Of a DNA stretch of 64,000 nucleotides, positions 42,867-52,805 are shown in pieces. Positions within the stretch are counted from its first letter, which is position 1; every line of letters begins with the position of its first letter. The position numbers were made by a program, and so were the translations under genes. Origin of the DNA: Lysinibacillus sp. PLM2 (lineage in GTDB: Bacteria; Bacillota; Bacilli; Bacillales_A; Planococcaceae); contig AP025689.1 of NCBI GenBank assembly GCA_023168345.1, positions 3,496,001 to 3,560,000 on the forward strand. The letters are read 5' to 3'. The notes under the pieces were generated by a model. It ran no database searches. It was not told the DNA's origin and worked only from the letters and a program-made list of their open reading frames with translations.

Positions 42867-44441
42867 TTATTTTCTTGTGATTGTTGGAACGTATAACATT
42901 TCATCTGAAGTTGGCGTGAAGTTTATCGAATCGTTAACTCCTGTATTTATTTTTTCTAAATATAACGTTATATAAGGTGCATCTTCTGCTACAATTTTTT
43001 GAACTTCTTGTAGTTGCACTTCACGGGATTCGGAATCCATGTTTACTCTCGATTGATTTAGGAGTGCATCAACATCAGGGTTAGAATAATCTGTATGACC
43101 TTCAAATCGATCTGTATGGAATCTGTCTAAAGAGTAAGCTCCATCATACATGGAATTCCCTAAACCTAACAAATAGGCATCTTTATTTTCATTTGCATTA
43201 CGTAATTCAACAAAGCTACTCCATTCCATAAATTCTAAGTTAACTGTGATTCCCGCTTGTGCAAGCATTCCTACAATTAGCTCAGTTACTTCTGCATCTT
43301 GTAAATAACGTCCTCTTGATGCATGAAGTGTCATTTCAAAACCATCTGGATAACCTGCTTCAGCAAGTAATTGTTTCGCCTTTTCTAAATCATAGTTATA
43401 CGTATCAAATAAGCTTGGTTCGTGTCCAAAATTGCCTGGACCAACCATTGTTAATGTTGGAATACCCGCACCTTGTAATGCAAATTCGGTTAACGTTCCA
43501 TCATCTATTGCATAATCAATCGCTTGTCTCACCTTTACATCTGCAGTAGGATACCCTTCTGTTGCTCGCAGTACTAAGAAAATTGTTCTATTCGATACTT
43601 CTTGTTTTAATGAAGTAGTTTCACCGCTTTCAACTCGTTCCCAGTCTGCTGGAGGAATATTCGTAGCAATATCAACACCACCTGCAAGTAACTCAGATAC
43701 GCGAGTTGAGTCTTCTGGAATTACACGGAACGTTACTTTATCCCACTCATCCACAGTACCTCTGAAATAATCTGCATATGGTTCAAAAACAATACGATCA
43801 TCCCTTACCCATTCAACGAACTGATATGGACCCGTTCCAATTGGATGTTCTAAAAAATACTCCCATCCGTTTTCCTCGATATATTTACTTGGTAGCATAC
43901 CTGAGCCTAATCGAGAAAGTCGATGAATAATAGATGGTTCAGGAGCATGTGTAATAATTTGAACTTTATAATCATCAATGATTTTTACCTCTTTAATTTG
44001 CTTATAGTTCGGATGTTCTTTCAAGGAACTGTCTGTTGCTACACGTTCTAATGAATATTTCACATCCGCAGCGGTAAATTCATCTCCATTATGGAACTTA
44101 ACTCCTTGCTTTAGGACAACCTCAATCGTCATATCATCAATAATCTCATAGGATTCCGCTAACCAGGGCTGCAGTTCATTGTTTTCATCTCGTTTAAATA
44201 AATAATCGAACATATTTTGATGAATAGACTCTGTTGAAGTATTGTTATGATTATGAATATCGAATCCTAGCATATCGGAACCAATTGCAATAACTAATTC
44301 TTTATCTTCTGTTTCATTTGTTACTTCAGTATCAGTTTCCGAGGTATCGGTCGGTTCTTCAGTTTCTGTCGTGGTATTACCCGAACAAGCAGCTAGTATA
44401 ATTACTACTAACAGTGAAAAAAAAGTAAGAAATTTTTTCAT
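42867..44441 (-). CDS. oppA: Oligopeptide-binding lipoprotein, SBP family 5
   Basis: 524 residues. Signal peptide MKKFLTFFSLLVVIILAAC with lipobox LAAC, then a Thr/Glu-rich linker and the family 5 fold: GSDMLGFDIHNHNNTSTESI, VVLKQGVKFHNGDEFTAADV, IGTGPYQFVEWVRDDRIVF and DVKVRQAIDYAIDD. It should sit on the outer face and deliver peptides to OppBC. First gene of the operon. The nearby M20 peptidase and pyroglutamate genes suggest peptide scavenging. Start ATG with GGGG site. Confidence 0.93.
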   Translation of the reverse strand: MKKFLTFFSLLVVIILAACSGNTTTETEEPTDTSETDTEVTNETEDKELVIAIGSDMLGFDIHNHNNTSTESIHQNMFDYLFKRDENNELQPWLAESYEIIDDMTIEVVLKQGVKFHNGDEFTAADVKYSLERVATDSSLKEHPNYKQIKEVKIIDDYKVQIITHAPEPSIIHRLSRLGSGMLPSKYIEENGWEYFLEHPIGTGPYQFVEWVRDDRIVFEPYADYFRGTVDEWDKVTFRVIPEDSTRVSELLAGGVDIATNIPPADWERVESGETTSLKQEVSNRTIFLVLRATEGYPTADVKVRQAIDYAIDDGTLTEFALQGAGIPTLTMVGPGNFGHEPSLFDTYNYDLEKAKQLLAEAGYPDGFEMTLHASRGRYLQDAEVTELIVGMLAQAGITVNLEFMEWSSFVELRNANENKDAYLLGLGNSMYDGAYSLDRFHTDRFEGHTDYSNPDVDALLNQSRVNMDSESREVQLQEVQKIVAEDAPYITLYLEKINTGVNDSINFTPTSDEMLYVPTITRK

Positions 44442-44781
44442 TCTTATCCCCCTTTATTAGTTCACATAGCGAAAGTATATAATTCTCAACGTCTGTGATG
44501 TTTACTTAATATATTCTTGTAAATTTTCATTTTATGTATAGATTTAAACACCAAATAACGACAAGAAAATGGGTATCTTACTCTAGTTACTATTTACTTT
44601 TTCAGTACTAAGGAAATAAGGAAGAGACCAATTATGACATAATGTTCTTCTTATAATTTTATTATCAAGTTTCTTTGTACAATGAAAAAAAGACGTCTTC
44701 ATTCTAGAAAGACGTCTCTTTTATCTATGACTGAAAATCTTGTTATCAGCTATAATGGTATTTTCGAATATATTTTGTTAT
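44442..44781. other. oppA leader and metH 3' flank
   Basis: No gene. The metH terminator is at 44685-44717; the rest (44442-44680) must carry the oppA promoter. I see no riboswitch or clear operator. Confidence 0.45.
44685..44717 (-). terminator. Terminator of yitJ-metH
   Basis: Minus strand AGACGTCTT / AAGACGTCT stem followed by T6. Confidence 0.85.
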
Positions 44782-47700
44782 TTAAACATTGAAATATCGA
44801 GCATCCGGGTGAGCGAACACAATTGCCGACACGCTTGCTTCAGGTTCCATCATAAATCCATCAGTTAGGTTTACTCCAATTTGTTCCGGTTTTAGTAATT
44901 TAAATAACTTTTCTTGATCCTCTAAATTCGGGCAAGCTGGATACCCAAATGAAAAACGTTGGCCCTGATATTTCGCAGCAAAGCGATCCCGCATCGTAAA
45001 GTCTACCGCATCTGGGAACCCCCATGCGTCACGAATTTCTTGATGTAAACGTTCTGCAAAGCCTTCTGCAAGTTCTAAGGCTGTTGCATGTAATGCATGG
45101 CTCTCTAAAAACTTGCCTTGTTCTTTTAGTTCATCAGCTAATTGTCGAACACCATGTCCTGCTGTTACGACCATTAATGCAACATAATCCATTTCTCCAC
45201 TCTCTACGGTTTTTAGGAAGTCAGATAAACATAAAAATGGTGCACTATTTTGACGAGGGAAGCTGAATCGTTCGATTTCTGTTTTGCAATCCTCTGGGCT
45301 ATAAATTACTACGTCATCTCCGTCTGCTTGAGCTGGTAAAAATTGATACATACCAGACGGTTTTAATAAATCCGCATTTAAATAACTATTCACTAAATCA
45401 TATAATTGAAGCGCTCGATCATCCTTTTCTATTAATGCCTTTTCAACATTTCCTTTATATCCCAAGTGGTGCCCAATTAAAGTTCTCATATTTACATATG
45501 GGTGAAGATGCGCCACTGAATAGTTCTTCGTTACATGTTGAGCTAAATCTTTTGGTTTGAATACCTGCGCCTCCTGAACAGTTCTAGCTATTTTTTCAGT
45601 AACTATTTTTTCAGGGCGTTCAGCACGCTTAGCATCAGCAATTAGTCTCTTTTCTTGAGAATCTCGTAGCTCTTTTATTAATAATTCTCGCTCCGATTCG
45701 CTCATTAAACGGTTTGCATGGTCTAACCCTTGCATTGCATCCTTTGAATAGACAACTGGCCCATTATATTCTGCAGCAATTTTTGTTTCTGTAAACCGTT
45801 TTGATAACGCTGCACCGCCAACTAAAATAGGTAGATCTATACCTGCATCCTTAAAATCCTGTGCAGTAGTCACCATTTGCTGTGCAGATTTAACTAGTAA
45901 CCCTGAAAGACCTACAATATCAGGCTTTTCTTTCCTGATTGCTTCTATAAGCTCGGCTGGTGTTACTTTAATACCTAAATCAACTACCTTATAGCCATTG
46001 TTACTTAAAATGATATCGACAAGGTTCTTTCCAATATCGTGAACATCGCCTTTCACTGTTGCTAGGAGTACCTTGCCTTTCCCCGAACTCTCCTCGGATT
46101 TCTCCATATATTGCTCTAAATGCGCAACAGCTGCTTTCATAACGCCAGCACTTTGCAATACTTCAGCAACGATTAATTGATTATCGTTAAAGAGTCGACC
46201 AACCTCTGCCATCCCTTGCATTAGCGGGCCATTAATAATATCTAGTGGTGTATCAAATAGTTTCATTGCTTTTTCTAAATCTGGAATAAGCCCTTCCTTT
46301 GTCCCTTCCACGATGTAATAGGCTAAACGTTCTTCAACTGTATCTGGGAGTGTTACAACTTTTTGTTCCTTCTTTTTACCTCTATAAAAATCTGTAAATA
46401 TTGCTAGCGTTTCATCATTTGTATTAAATATTAAGTCGTTTGCTAATTTTATTTCTTCTTCCGGAATAGATGCATATCGTTCCAATTTCTCTGTATTGAC
46501 AATTGCATAATCTAATCCAGCTTGCGTGCAGTGGTATAAAAATACTGCATTCAATATTTCACGACCAACAGGTGGTAATCCAAAGGAAACATTACTTACT
46601 CCTAAAACTGTTAAGGTGTTCGGTAATTTTTCCTTTATCATACGAATTCCTTCAATTGTTTCTTCAGCTGCTCCAATATATTGCTCGTCTCCTGTACCAA
46701 CAGGGAACACAAGGGGGTCAAAAATAATATCCTCAGGAGCTAGTCCCCACTTTTCAGTTAACAATTGATACGAACGTTCTGCCACTTCCAATTTACGGTC
46801 TCTTGTAACAGCCATACCTTGTTCATCAATTGTACCTACAACAACTGATGCACCGTATTTCTTCACAATCGGCATTACTGCATCAAATCGTTCTTCTCCA
46901 TCTTCTAAGTTAATCGAGTTGATTATGGCCTTCCCTTGGCTGTACTTCAATGCTTCCTCTATCACTTTTTCATCTGTTGAGTCAATAACTAAAGGCACCT
47001 TTACTTTTTTTACCACTTCTTGCATGAAGTTTTTCATGTCCTCTAGCTCATCGCGATCAGGATTCGCAAGACAAATATCAATTACATGTGCACCATTTTT
47101 TACTTGTGCCCTAGCAATTTCTGCAGCTTCTTCAAATTTCCCATCAATGATTAATTGTTTGAATTTACGAGAACCAATTACATTCGTTCGTTCTCCAATA
47201 AATAACGGCCTCATTGAATCCTCATATTGAAGTGGGTCAATCCCAGAGACAACATGTCCATGGGTTTTACTTTGTAATTTTCGTGGTGAATATCCACTTA
47301 CTGCTTCACGAATCGCTTGAATATGATCAGGGGTTGTACCACAGCAGCCACCTACAATATTCAACCACCCTTTTTCAGCAAATCCGCGCAATTTTTTAGA
47401 TAAAGAGTCAGGTGTCTCGTGATAACATCCCTCTTCATCCGGTAATCCTGCATTCGGATAACAACTAACGTAACTCGTTGCCAGCTCTGATAATGACCGG
47501 ATATGATCTGTCATAAATTCAGGGCCTGTTGCACAGTTTAATCCAATGGAAAGAGGCTTAATATGCTCAATTGAAATATAAAAAGCTTCGATGGTCTGCC
47601 CAGCTAATGTCGTTCCCATCGGTTCAATTGTCGCAGAGATCATGATCGGTAATGTCCTTCCTGTCTCCTCAAATGCGCGCTTTACGCCTAAAGTAGCGGC

Positions 47701-48213
47701 TTTGACATTTAACATATCTTGACTTGTTTCCAGTAACAAAAGATCTGCCCCTGCTTCTACTAACGCCTTTGCTTGAACATAGAAATTGTCTAAAAGTTCA
47801 TCGAAGGAAATTCCACCTGTAACAGAAAGGGTCTTTGTCGTAGGCCCTATAGCACCTGCTACAAATCGAGGCCATTCATCAGTGGAAAACTCTAAAACTG
47901 CCTGCTTTGCTAACTGAACTGCCCTTTTATTTATTTCCTCTGCTTTATATCCCAACCCATATTCATTTAATACGAGCGGGGTTCCACCAAAAGTATTTGT
48001 ACAAATAATGTCAGCACCTGATTCTAAATACGCTCGATGTATATTTGTTAAAACATCTGGTCGAGTAAGGACTAAATTTTCATTACATCCTTCTAGTGCT
48101 TCTCCACCAAAATCCTCGGCAGTTAGATTCTCCCGTTGCAACATCGTACCCATTGCACCATCGATAATTAAGATGCGCTTTTTTAGTTGTTCTTCTATCA
48201 GATGGTTAACCAT
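44782..48213 (-). CDS. metH: Methionine synthase, cobalamin-dependent
   Basis: 1143 residues, full length. Domain order: homocysteine-binding with zinc Cys in GLNCATG and VGGCCGTTP (about 10-320), pterin-binding (about 340-600; IGERTNVIGSRKFK), cap and B12-binding (about 640-870; base-off motif DVHDIGKNLV in VKGDVHDIGKN), and C-terminal activation domain (ending FGYPACPNLEDQEKLFKLLK). Methylates homocysteine from methyltetrahydrofolate. Start ATG after AAAGGGG; overlaps yitJ by 8 bp. Controlled by the SAM-I riboswitch of the operon. Confidence 0.97.
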   Translation of the reverse strand: MVNHLIEEQLKKRILIIDGAMGTMLQRENLTAEDFGGEALEGCNENLVLTRPDVLTNIHRAYLESGADIICTNTFGGTPLVLNEYGLGYKAEEINKRAVQLAKQAVLEFSTDEWPRFVAGAIGPTTKTLSVTGGISFDELLDNFYVQAKALVEAGADLLLLETSQDMLNVKAATLGVKRAFEETGRTLPIMISATIEPMGTTLAGQTIEAFYISIEHIKPLSIGLNCATGPEFMTDHIRSLSELATSYVSCYPNAGLPDEEGCYHETPDSLSKKLRGFAEKGWLNIVGGCCGTTPDHIQAIREAVSGYSPRKLQSKTHGHVVSGIDPLQYEDSMRPLFIGERTNVIGSRKFKQLIIDGKFEEAAEIARAQVKNGAHVIDICLANPDRDELEDMKNFMQEVVKKVKVPLVIDSTDEKVIEEALKYSQGKAIINSINLEDGEERFDAVMPIVKKYGASVVVGTIDEQGMAVTRDRKLEVAERSYQLLTEKWGLAPEDIIFDPLVFPVGTGDEQYIGAAEETIEGIRMIKEKLPNTLTVLGVSNVSFGLPPVGREILNAVFLYHCTQAGLDYAIVNTEKLERYASIPEEEIKLANDLIFNTNDETLAIFTDFYRGKKKEQKVVTLPDTVEERLAYYIVEGTKEGLIPDLEKAMKLFDTPLDIINGPLMQGMAEVGRLFNDNQLIVAEVLQSAGVMKAAVAHLEQYMEKSEESSGKGKVLLATVKGDVHDIGKNLVDIILSNNGYKVVDLGIKVTPAELIEAIRKEKPDIVGLSGLLVKSAQQMVTTAQDFKDAGIDLPILVGGAALSKRFTETKIAAEYNGPVVYSKDAMQGLDHANRLMSESERELLIKELRDSQEKRLIADAKRAERPEKIVTEKIARTVQEAQVFKPKDLAQHVTKNYSVAHLHPYVNMRTLIGHHLGYKGNVEKALIEKDDRALQLYDLVNSYLNADLLKPSGMYQFLPAQADGDDVVIYSPEDCKTEIERFSFPRQNSAPFLCLSDFLKTVESGEMDYVALMVVTAGHGVRQLADELKEQGKFLESHALHATALELAEGFAERLHQEIRDAWGFPDAVDFTMRDRFAAKYQGQRFSFGYPACPNLEDQEKLFKLLKPEQIGVNLTDGFMMEPEASVSAIVFAHPDARYFNV

Positions 48214-50050
48214 TTACTTTTACCCCTTTTGTCTCTTCGTCGAGTTGTTTAATATATTGCATCAATTGTAAAGTAAGATCGTATCGTAAAAAAGGTGTGA
48301 TTAAGTAGATACCATTAAAATATTGTGTTGCCGTATCAAGTAATTCTTTCGCTATTGCTAATCCTTCTTCTGCTTCACGCTCTTTATCCCCACCACATGC
48401 TTTCATTCTTTCTAGCACTTCATCAGAAAGCTTGATTCCAGGTACCTCATGATGTAAAAACTCCGCACTTCTAAAGCTTGTCAGTGGCATAATTCCTATA
48501 TAAATAGGTGCCTTCAATTCTCTTGTTGCTTCATAAATTTCTATTATTTTTTCTTTTGAATATACCGGCTGAGAAATAAAATAGTCTGCTCCATGCTCTA
48601 TTTTTTTCTCTAATCTACTAACCGCTCTATCTAATACACGAACATTCGGATTAAATGCTGCCGCTACTGAAAAATTAGCTTTCCTTCGAAGAGCTTTACC
48701 TGAAAAGGAAATTCCCTCATTTAGTTGCTTAATTAACGAAATTAATTCCATCGATGAAACATCGTACACACTTGTTGCACCTGGGAAGTCTCCTACTTTT
48801 GTTGGATCTCCTGTAACAGCTAAAATATCATGGAGTTCTAATGCGTTTAATCCCATTAAATGAGATTGTAGTCCGATTAGATTTCTATCGCGACATGTTA
48901 TGTGTGGCATTGCACGAATTCCGTGTTGCTTTAAAATTGCACCCATTGCAATATTACTCACCCTAGGAGATGCTAATGAATTATCCGCCATCATGATAAT
49001 GTCTGCGCCTTCTTTGTATAAAATCTTCGCACCTTCTACAAAAGCATCCACTTCTAAATGACGTGGCGTATCAAGTTCGATGATAACAGAACGTTCACGT
49101 TTAACTTTCTCATGAAGAGGCTCTGTATTTCGTGGCTCTGGCTCTCGAATAAGTACTTCTTTCTCAGGCTTCGTTCGTTTTTGTTCGATTGGTTTAAGAT
49201 TATTTAATAGCTTTTTTACCGCTTCAATATGTTTTGGAGTTGTTCCACAGCACCCACCGATTAATCGAACACCTTGGTTGCGTAATTCAAGTGCCGCTCG
49301 TGCAAAATAATCTACTTCAGACTCATAAATTACGCGACCCTCTTCAATATCTAACAACGAAGCATTTGGGTATGCTGACAAATAAGCACGTTTTGGTAAT
49401 TCAACTGTTTCTAACGCTTGTATTGTATGATATGGGCCCAGACGGCAATTTACCCCTACAATATCCGCACCGATATTTTCAAGCTCCAATAGTGCATCAT
49501 TTAATTTAATACCATTTAACAATACTCCAGGCTCCGACATTGATACTTGCGCGATAATTGGTATGTCCGTCATTGTTCGAAGGAGTTTAAGCGTCTCTGT
49601 TAACTCTTCAAAATCATAGTAGGTTTCAAGTAAGATACCATCAAGCTGCCCATCTATTAATATTTCAGCCTGTTCACGAACAGTAGTTAAAACTTCGGTT
49701 AACGTTGTATCACTTTTGCGAACACCTAGAATTCCTCCAATTGACCCAATAATAAACCGATCACCTGATAGAACTGCTTTTTTCGCAATTTTTATCGCTG
49801 CTTCATTAATTTCTTTAACTTGAGACTCTAATCCATAGCGTGCTAGCTTTATCGCATTGGCGCCATAAGTATTTGTTTGAATAACATCCGCACCCGCTGC
49901 TATATATTCACTATGAATCTTTTCAATTAACTCTGGTCTAGTAAGATTCATTTCTTCATGACAATAATCCAGTCCATAAGAGTATAAAAGAGTCCCCATT
50001 GCCCCATCTGCTGTTAGTACTTTTGTTTGTAACGCTTCACGTAACCCCAT
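48206..50050 (-). CDS. yitJ: Bifunctional homocysteine S-methyltransferase / methylenetetrahydrofolate reductase
   Basis: 614 residues. N-terminal (about 1-290) homocysteine methyltransferase with zinc Cys in VGVNCRLGP and IGGCCGTTPKHIEA; C-terminal (about 320-610) MetF-like reductase with HITCRDRNLIGLQSHLMG, VTGDPTK, and GADYFISQPVYSKE. It supplies methyltetrahydrofolate to MetH, encoded next. The organisation matches B. subtilis YitJ. Start ATG after AAGGGAAGGG. S-box leader upstream. Confidence 0.95.
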   Translation of the reverse strand: MGLREALQTKVLTADGAMGTLLYSYGLDYCHEEMNLTRPELIEKIHSEYIAAGADVIQTNTYGANAIKLARYGLESQVKEINEAAIKIAKKAVLSGDRFIIGSIGGILGVRKSDTTLTEVLTTVREQAEILIDGQLDGILLETYYDFEELTETLKLLRTMTDIPIIAQVSMSEPGVLLNGIKLNDALLELENIGADIVGVNCRLGPYHTIQALETVELPKRAYLSAYPNASLLDIEEGRVIYESEVDYFARAALELRNQGVRLIGGCCGTTPKHIEAVKKLLNNLKPIEQKRTKPEKEVLIREPEPRNTEPLHEKVKRERSVIIELDTPRHLEVDAFVEGAKILYKEGADIIMMADNSLASPRVSNIAMGAILKQHGIRAMPHITCRDRNLIGLQSHLMGLNALELHDILAVTGDPTKVGDFPGATSVYDVSSMELISLIKQLNEGISFSGKALRRKANFSVAAAFNPNVRVLDRAVSRLEKKIEHGADYFISQPVYSKEKIIEIYEATRELKAPIYIGIMPLTSFRSAEFLHHEVPGIKLSDEVLERMKACGGDKEREAEEGLAIAKELLDTATQYFNGIYLITPFLRYDLTLQLMQYIKQLDEETKGVKVNG

Positions 50051-50094
50051 ATTCCAATCCCTTCCCTTATAAATAAAGATTAAATAAAAGATAT

Positions 50095-50250
50095 AAAAAA
50101 AGCCTTCTTTTAGAAAGAAGGCTTAACATAGCGATATGAAATTCCTTCTTATCTTTCGGATAACCGCTGGATTTAGCACCTTACATGACTGTTGGTTGCT
50201 GAAGCGTCATCGGGCCAGTTCCCTCTGCTTCTCTTGATAAGAATTTTTTA
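50095..50250 (-). promoter_or_regulatory. SAM-I (S-box) riboswitch with terminator
   Basis: Minus strand: TTCTTATCAAGAG, GCAGAGGGA.CTGGCCCGATGA, GCTTCAGCAACC, GGTGCTAAATCCAGC, GATAAGAA: all conserved S-box blocks in order with the kink-turn and P1 closure. A terminator AAGCCTTCTTT / AAAGAAGGCTT with T7 (50095-50124) follows. SAM binding should stop yitJ-metH transcription. Confidence 0.97.
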
Positions 50251-50264
50251 TTCGATTAGTTTGA

Positions 50265-50293
50265 ATCATATCTTAAAATGAAAAAATCTTCAA
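50265..50293 (-). promoter_or_regulatory. Promoter of yitJ-metH
   Basis: TTGAAG (50288-50293), 17-bp spacer, TATGAT (50265-50270). Confidence 0.75.
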
Positions 50294-50321
50294 TAGTAAA
50301 TTCACAATTTTTAGACTTTTC

Positions 50322-51710
50322 TCATTTAATTACTTGGAATATTTTATCAGCTGTTTTCTTGCCATTTTCAATGCATGCACCAATACCCACTCCAAAATAA
50401 GAGCATCCTGCAATAAATAAGCTTGGGAATTTCACGTCGAATTGAGTGAGCACTTTTTGTAACGCCTCGTTATGGGCCAGATCATATTTGGGCATAGCAT
50501 CAATCCATTTACGGATATTCACTACAGCAGGTTTTTCCTCTATATTTAAGCTAAGCTTAATATCTTGTAGCGCAACTTCCGCTAACTCCTCATCAGACAT
50601 TCCTCTTAACTCTTCATATCTTGAGTTACTACTTTTATAAAAAAGGCGAACGAGTAGGTTGCCGTTTGAAGATGTATGTTTCCATTTTCTACTTGTCCAA
50701 GTAGAAGCATTACATATTAAATCACTATTGTGGGACACAATAAATCCCGTACCATCTGCTGGTAATATAGAGTCAGGTAAGTCAAATCCTAAGTACATCG
50801 TAATTGTAGAAGCATCTGTAAATTGATTTAATAACTCATTAATTTCACTATCAGCCACTACCTGTCGCACGACTTGGTTTGGACATGCTAAAACTACTAC
50901 ATCCGCTTGAATTTTTTCTCCATTTGCTAAGGATAGCTCATAACCATTATCACTCTTTGTAACACGCTCGGCCGCAGTATTTTTCATAATCTCTACTTCT
51001 GGTAAAGAGCCTTCAAGTTGATTGATTAATCCTGTTAATCCTTTTTTAAATGAAATAAATTTTTTATTTGCATCTCTTTCGTATTTTCCTCGATTTGCTT
51101 CGAAACCTTTCATGATGCTACCATAATTATTTTTATAATCTACTAAATAAGGTAATGTGGAATTAAGCGATAATTCATAAAGATTCCCAGAATATACTCC
51201 CGCAAGCACTGGTGCTATTTGCTTCTTAACAATTTCTTCTCCTAAAAAATACTCCAGAAATTCTCCAATTGAACTTTCTTTAGTGAACTTTGTATTTGGA
51301 ATTTCAGCATCCTGCATGACACGTTTTTTTCCTTCAGGGGATATTAATGTACTTGCCATTAATGACGTTTCATCCATCGGGATACCAAATATAGAACCTG
51401 CTGGTATAGCATGTAATTTATTATTTGTATGGATATAGGATATACCCGTTTCGTTATATACAACTTCTGATTCGTAATGAAGTTCCTGAATAAGTTCAAG
51501 AACCCCGGGATGTCGCGCCACAATTGAATCAGCACCTGTTTCCATTATGTAATCCTTTTCATAAACGGAATGCATCTTGCCTCCTAGATATGAATTCTTT
51601 TCAATCAATACTAGACGGGCTTCCTCATTGTTTTCTTTCAATTTTTTTGTTAAGTAGTGCATTGTACATAGCCCTGTAATACCTCCGCCAACAACAACCA
51701 CCGTTTTCAT
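50322..51710 (-). CDS. hemY: Coproporphyrinogen III oxidase (HemY/CgoX type)
   Basis: 462 residues from ATG at 51710 (AAGGAG 8 nt upstream; GTG at 51716 is in frame). FAD-binding GGGITGLCTMHYL at the N-terminus, then ENNEEARLVLIEKNSYLGGKM, a central substrate domain and C-terminal LFIAGCSYFGVGIGACIENGKK completing the FAD site. In Gram-positives this enzyme makes coproporphyrin III for the coproporphyrin-dependent haem pathway. It stands alone; hemE and hemH are not in the window. Confidence 0.93.
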   Translation of the reverse strand: MKTVVVVGGGITGLCTMHYLTKKLKENNEEARLVLIEKNSYLGGKMHSVYEKDYIMETGADSIVARHPGVLELIQELHYESEVVYNETGISYIHTNNKLHAIPAGSIFGIPMDETSLMASTLISPEGKKRVMQDAEIPNTKFTKESSIGEFLEYFLGEEIVKKQIAPVLAGVYSGNLYELSLNSTLPYLVDYKNNYGSIMKGFEANRGKYERDANKKFISFKKGLTGLINQLEGSLPEVEIMKNTAAERVTKSDNGYELSLANGEKIQADVVVLACPNQVVRQVVADSEINELLNQFTDASTITMYLGFDLPDSILPADGTGFIVSHNSDLICNASTWTSRKWKHTSSNGNLLVRLFYKSSNSRYEELRGMSDEELAEVALQDIKLSLNIEEKPAVVNIRKWIDAMPKYDLAHNEALQKVLTQFDVKFPSLFIAGCSYFGVGIGACIENGKKTADKIFQVIK

Positions 51711-51813
51711 ATACACAACTCCTTCGCGTCAGTCGCTTGTACCTCTAGTATAAACTTTTTTCTATAATAATAATTGTTTGTTCTTTTACAAAATTCGTAA
51801 CATGTTAACAAAC

Positions 51814-51852
51814 AGAAAAAAGTACACTCCAAAAAATGAATGGAATGTACTA
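51814..51852 (-). terminator. Terminator of the Sel1-repeat gene
   Basis: Minus strand AGTACATTCC / GGAGTGTACT stem followed by TTTTTT. Confidence 0.8.
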
Positions 51853-51872
51853 CTCCTCGTTTGGGACAATCC

Positions 51873-52751
51873 CTATTTTTTTTCAATCTCAATCATTTGT
51901 TTTTCCGCCCGTAAGCGCCACTTTTTAGCTTTTTCCAAATCCTTTTTTACATCAATTCCATGTTCATGTATATGGGCGATATTAATCATCGATTGGAAAT
52001 CACCAAGTAGTGCTGCTTGATTGTAATATTGGATTGCTTTTTTTCCATTTTGTTTTACACTTATACCATTTTCATATATATACCCTAAATTAAATAAGGC
52101 ATCTACCTGATATTGATTAGCTGCCTTTTCAAACCAATGGATTGCCTCAGCCATATTTCTTTCAACTCCAAGTATTCCTTCGAAATAAATGGAGCCAATT
52201 CGATATTGAGCTTCATCATATCCATTATAAGCAGAATGCAAATAATATTCGAAGGCAAGCTGTTCATTTATTTCTACTCCGATTCCTTGCTCATATAAAA
52301 TACCTAGCGTAAACATTGCCTCTGGAATATTTTTTTCTGCTGCAAATGTAAACCACTTAAGCGCTTCTTTTTCATTTACTTCAACACTTTCGCCATTCAT
52401 ATACATATCAGCTAAATTATTAGCTGCGTCAGGATGCCCAGCTTCGGCTGCTTTTTTATATAGCTTAAAGGCTTCATCGTAATCCTCTTCCATAAATTCC
52501 CCATCAATATAGCAATTGGCAAGTAGATATTGTGCATCAGGATATCCTTTTGAAGATGCGCTTTGTAGCCAAAATAGATAACCATCATATTTTTTAAATT
52601 TTTTATAGGTCTTTGCTATATTTACCATCGCTTCTACATCACCAGCATTAGCGATTTCCAGCTGTTCTAATATCTCATTTATATCTTGTTGATTAACTTG
52701 TATGGAAGAATCTTTTATTAATTGTAAAATTACGTCTTTATTTGCGTACAA
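51873..52751 (-). CDS. Sel1-like / TPR repeat protein
   Basis: 292 residues, TTG start with GAAGGTG 8 nt upstream. Six to seven Sel1-like repeats from residue 40 on, each with Ala-x2-G-x-Ala or equivalents (GYPDAQYLLANCYIDGEFM, GHPDAANNLADMYMNGE, NIPEAMFTLGILYEQGIGVE, YDEAQYRIGSIYFEGILG). Such solenoids bind partner proteins. No signal peptide or enzymatic domain. Follows the LysR gene by 54 bp on the same strand; no functional link is evident. Confidence 0.85.
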   Translation of the reverse strand: MYANKDVILQLIKDSSIQVNQQDINEILEQLEIANAGDVEAMVNIAKTYKKFKKYDGYLFWLQSASSKGYPDAQYLLANCYIDGEFMEEDYDEAFKLYKKAAEAGHPDAANNLADMYMNGESVEVNEKEALKWFTFAAEKNIPEAMFTLGILYEQGIGVEINEQLAFEYYLHSAYNGYDEAQYRIGSIYFEGILGVERNMAEAIHWFEKAANQYQVDALFNLGYIYENGISVKQNGKKAIQYYNQAALLGDFQSMINIAHIHEHGIDVKKDLEKAKKWRLRAEKQMIEIEKK

Positions 52752-52805
52752 GTACTACACACCTTCACTAAGCTGTAATTATCTATCCATTTGAAAAGGT
52801 TAATT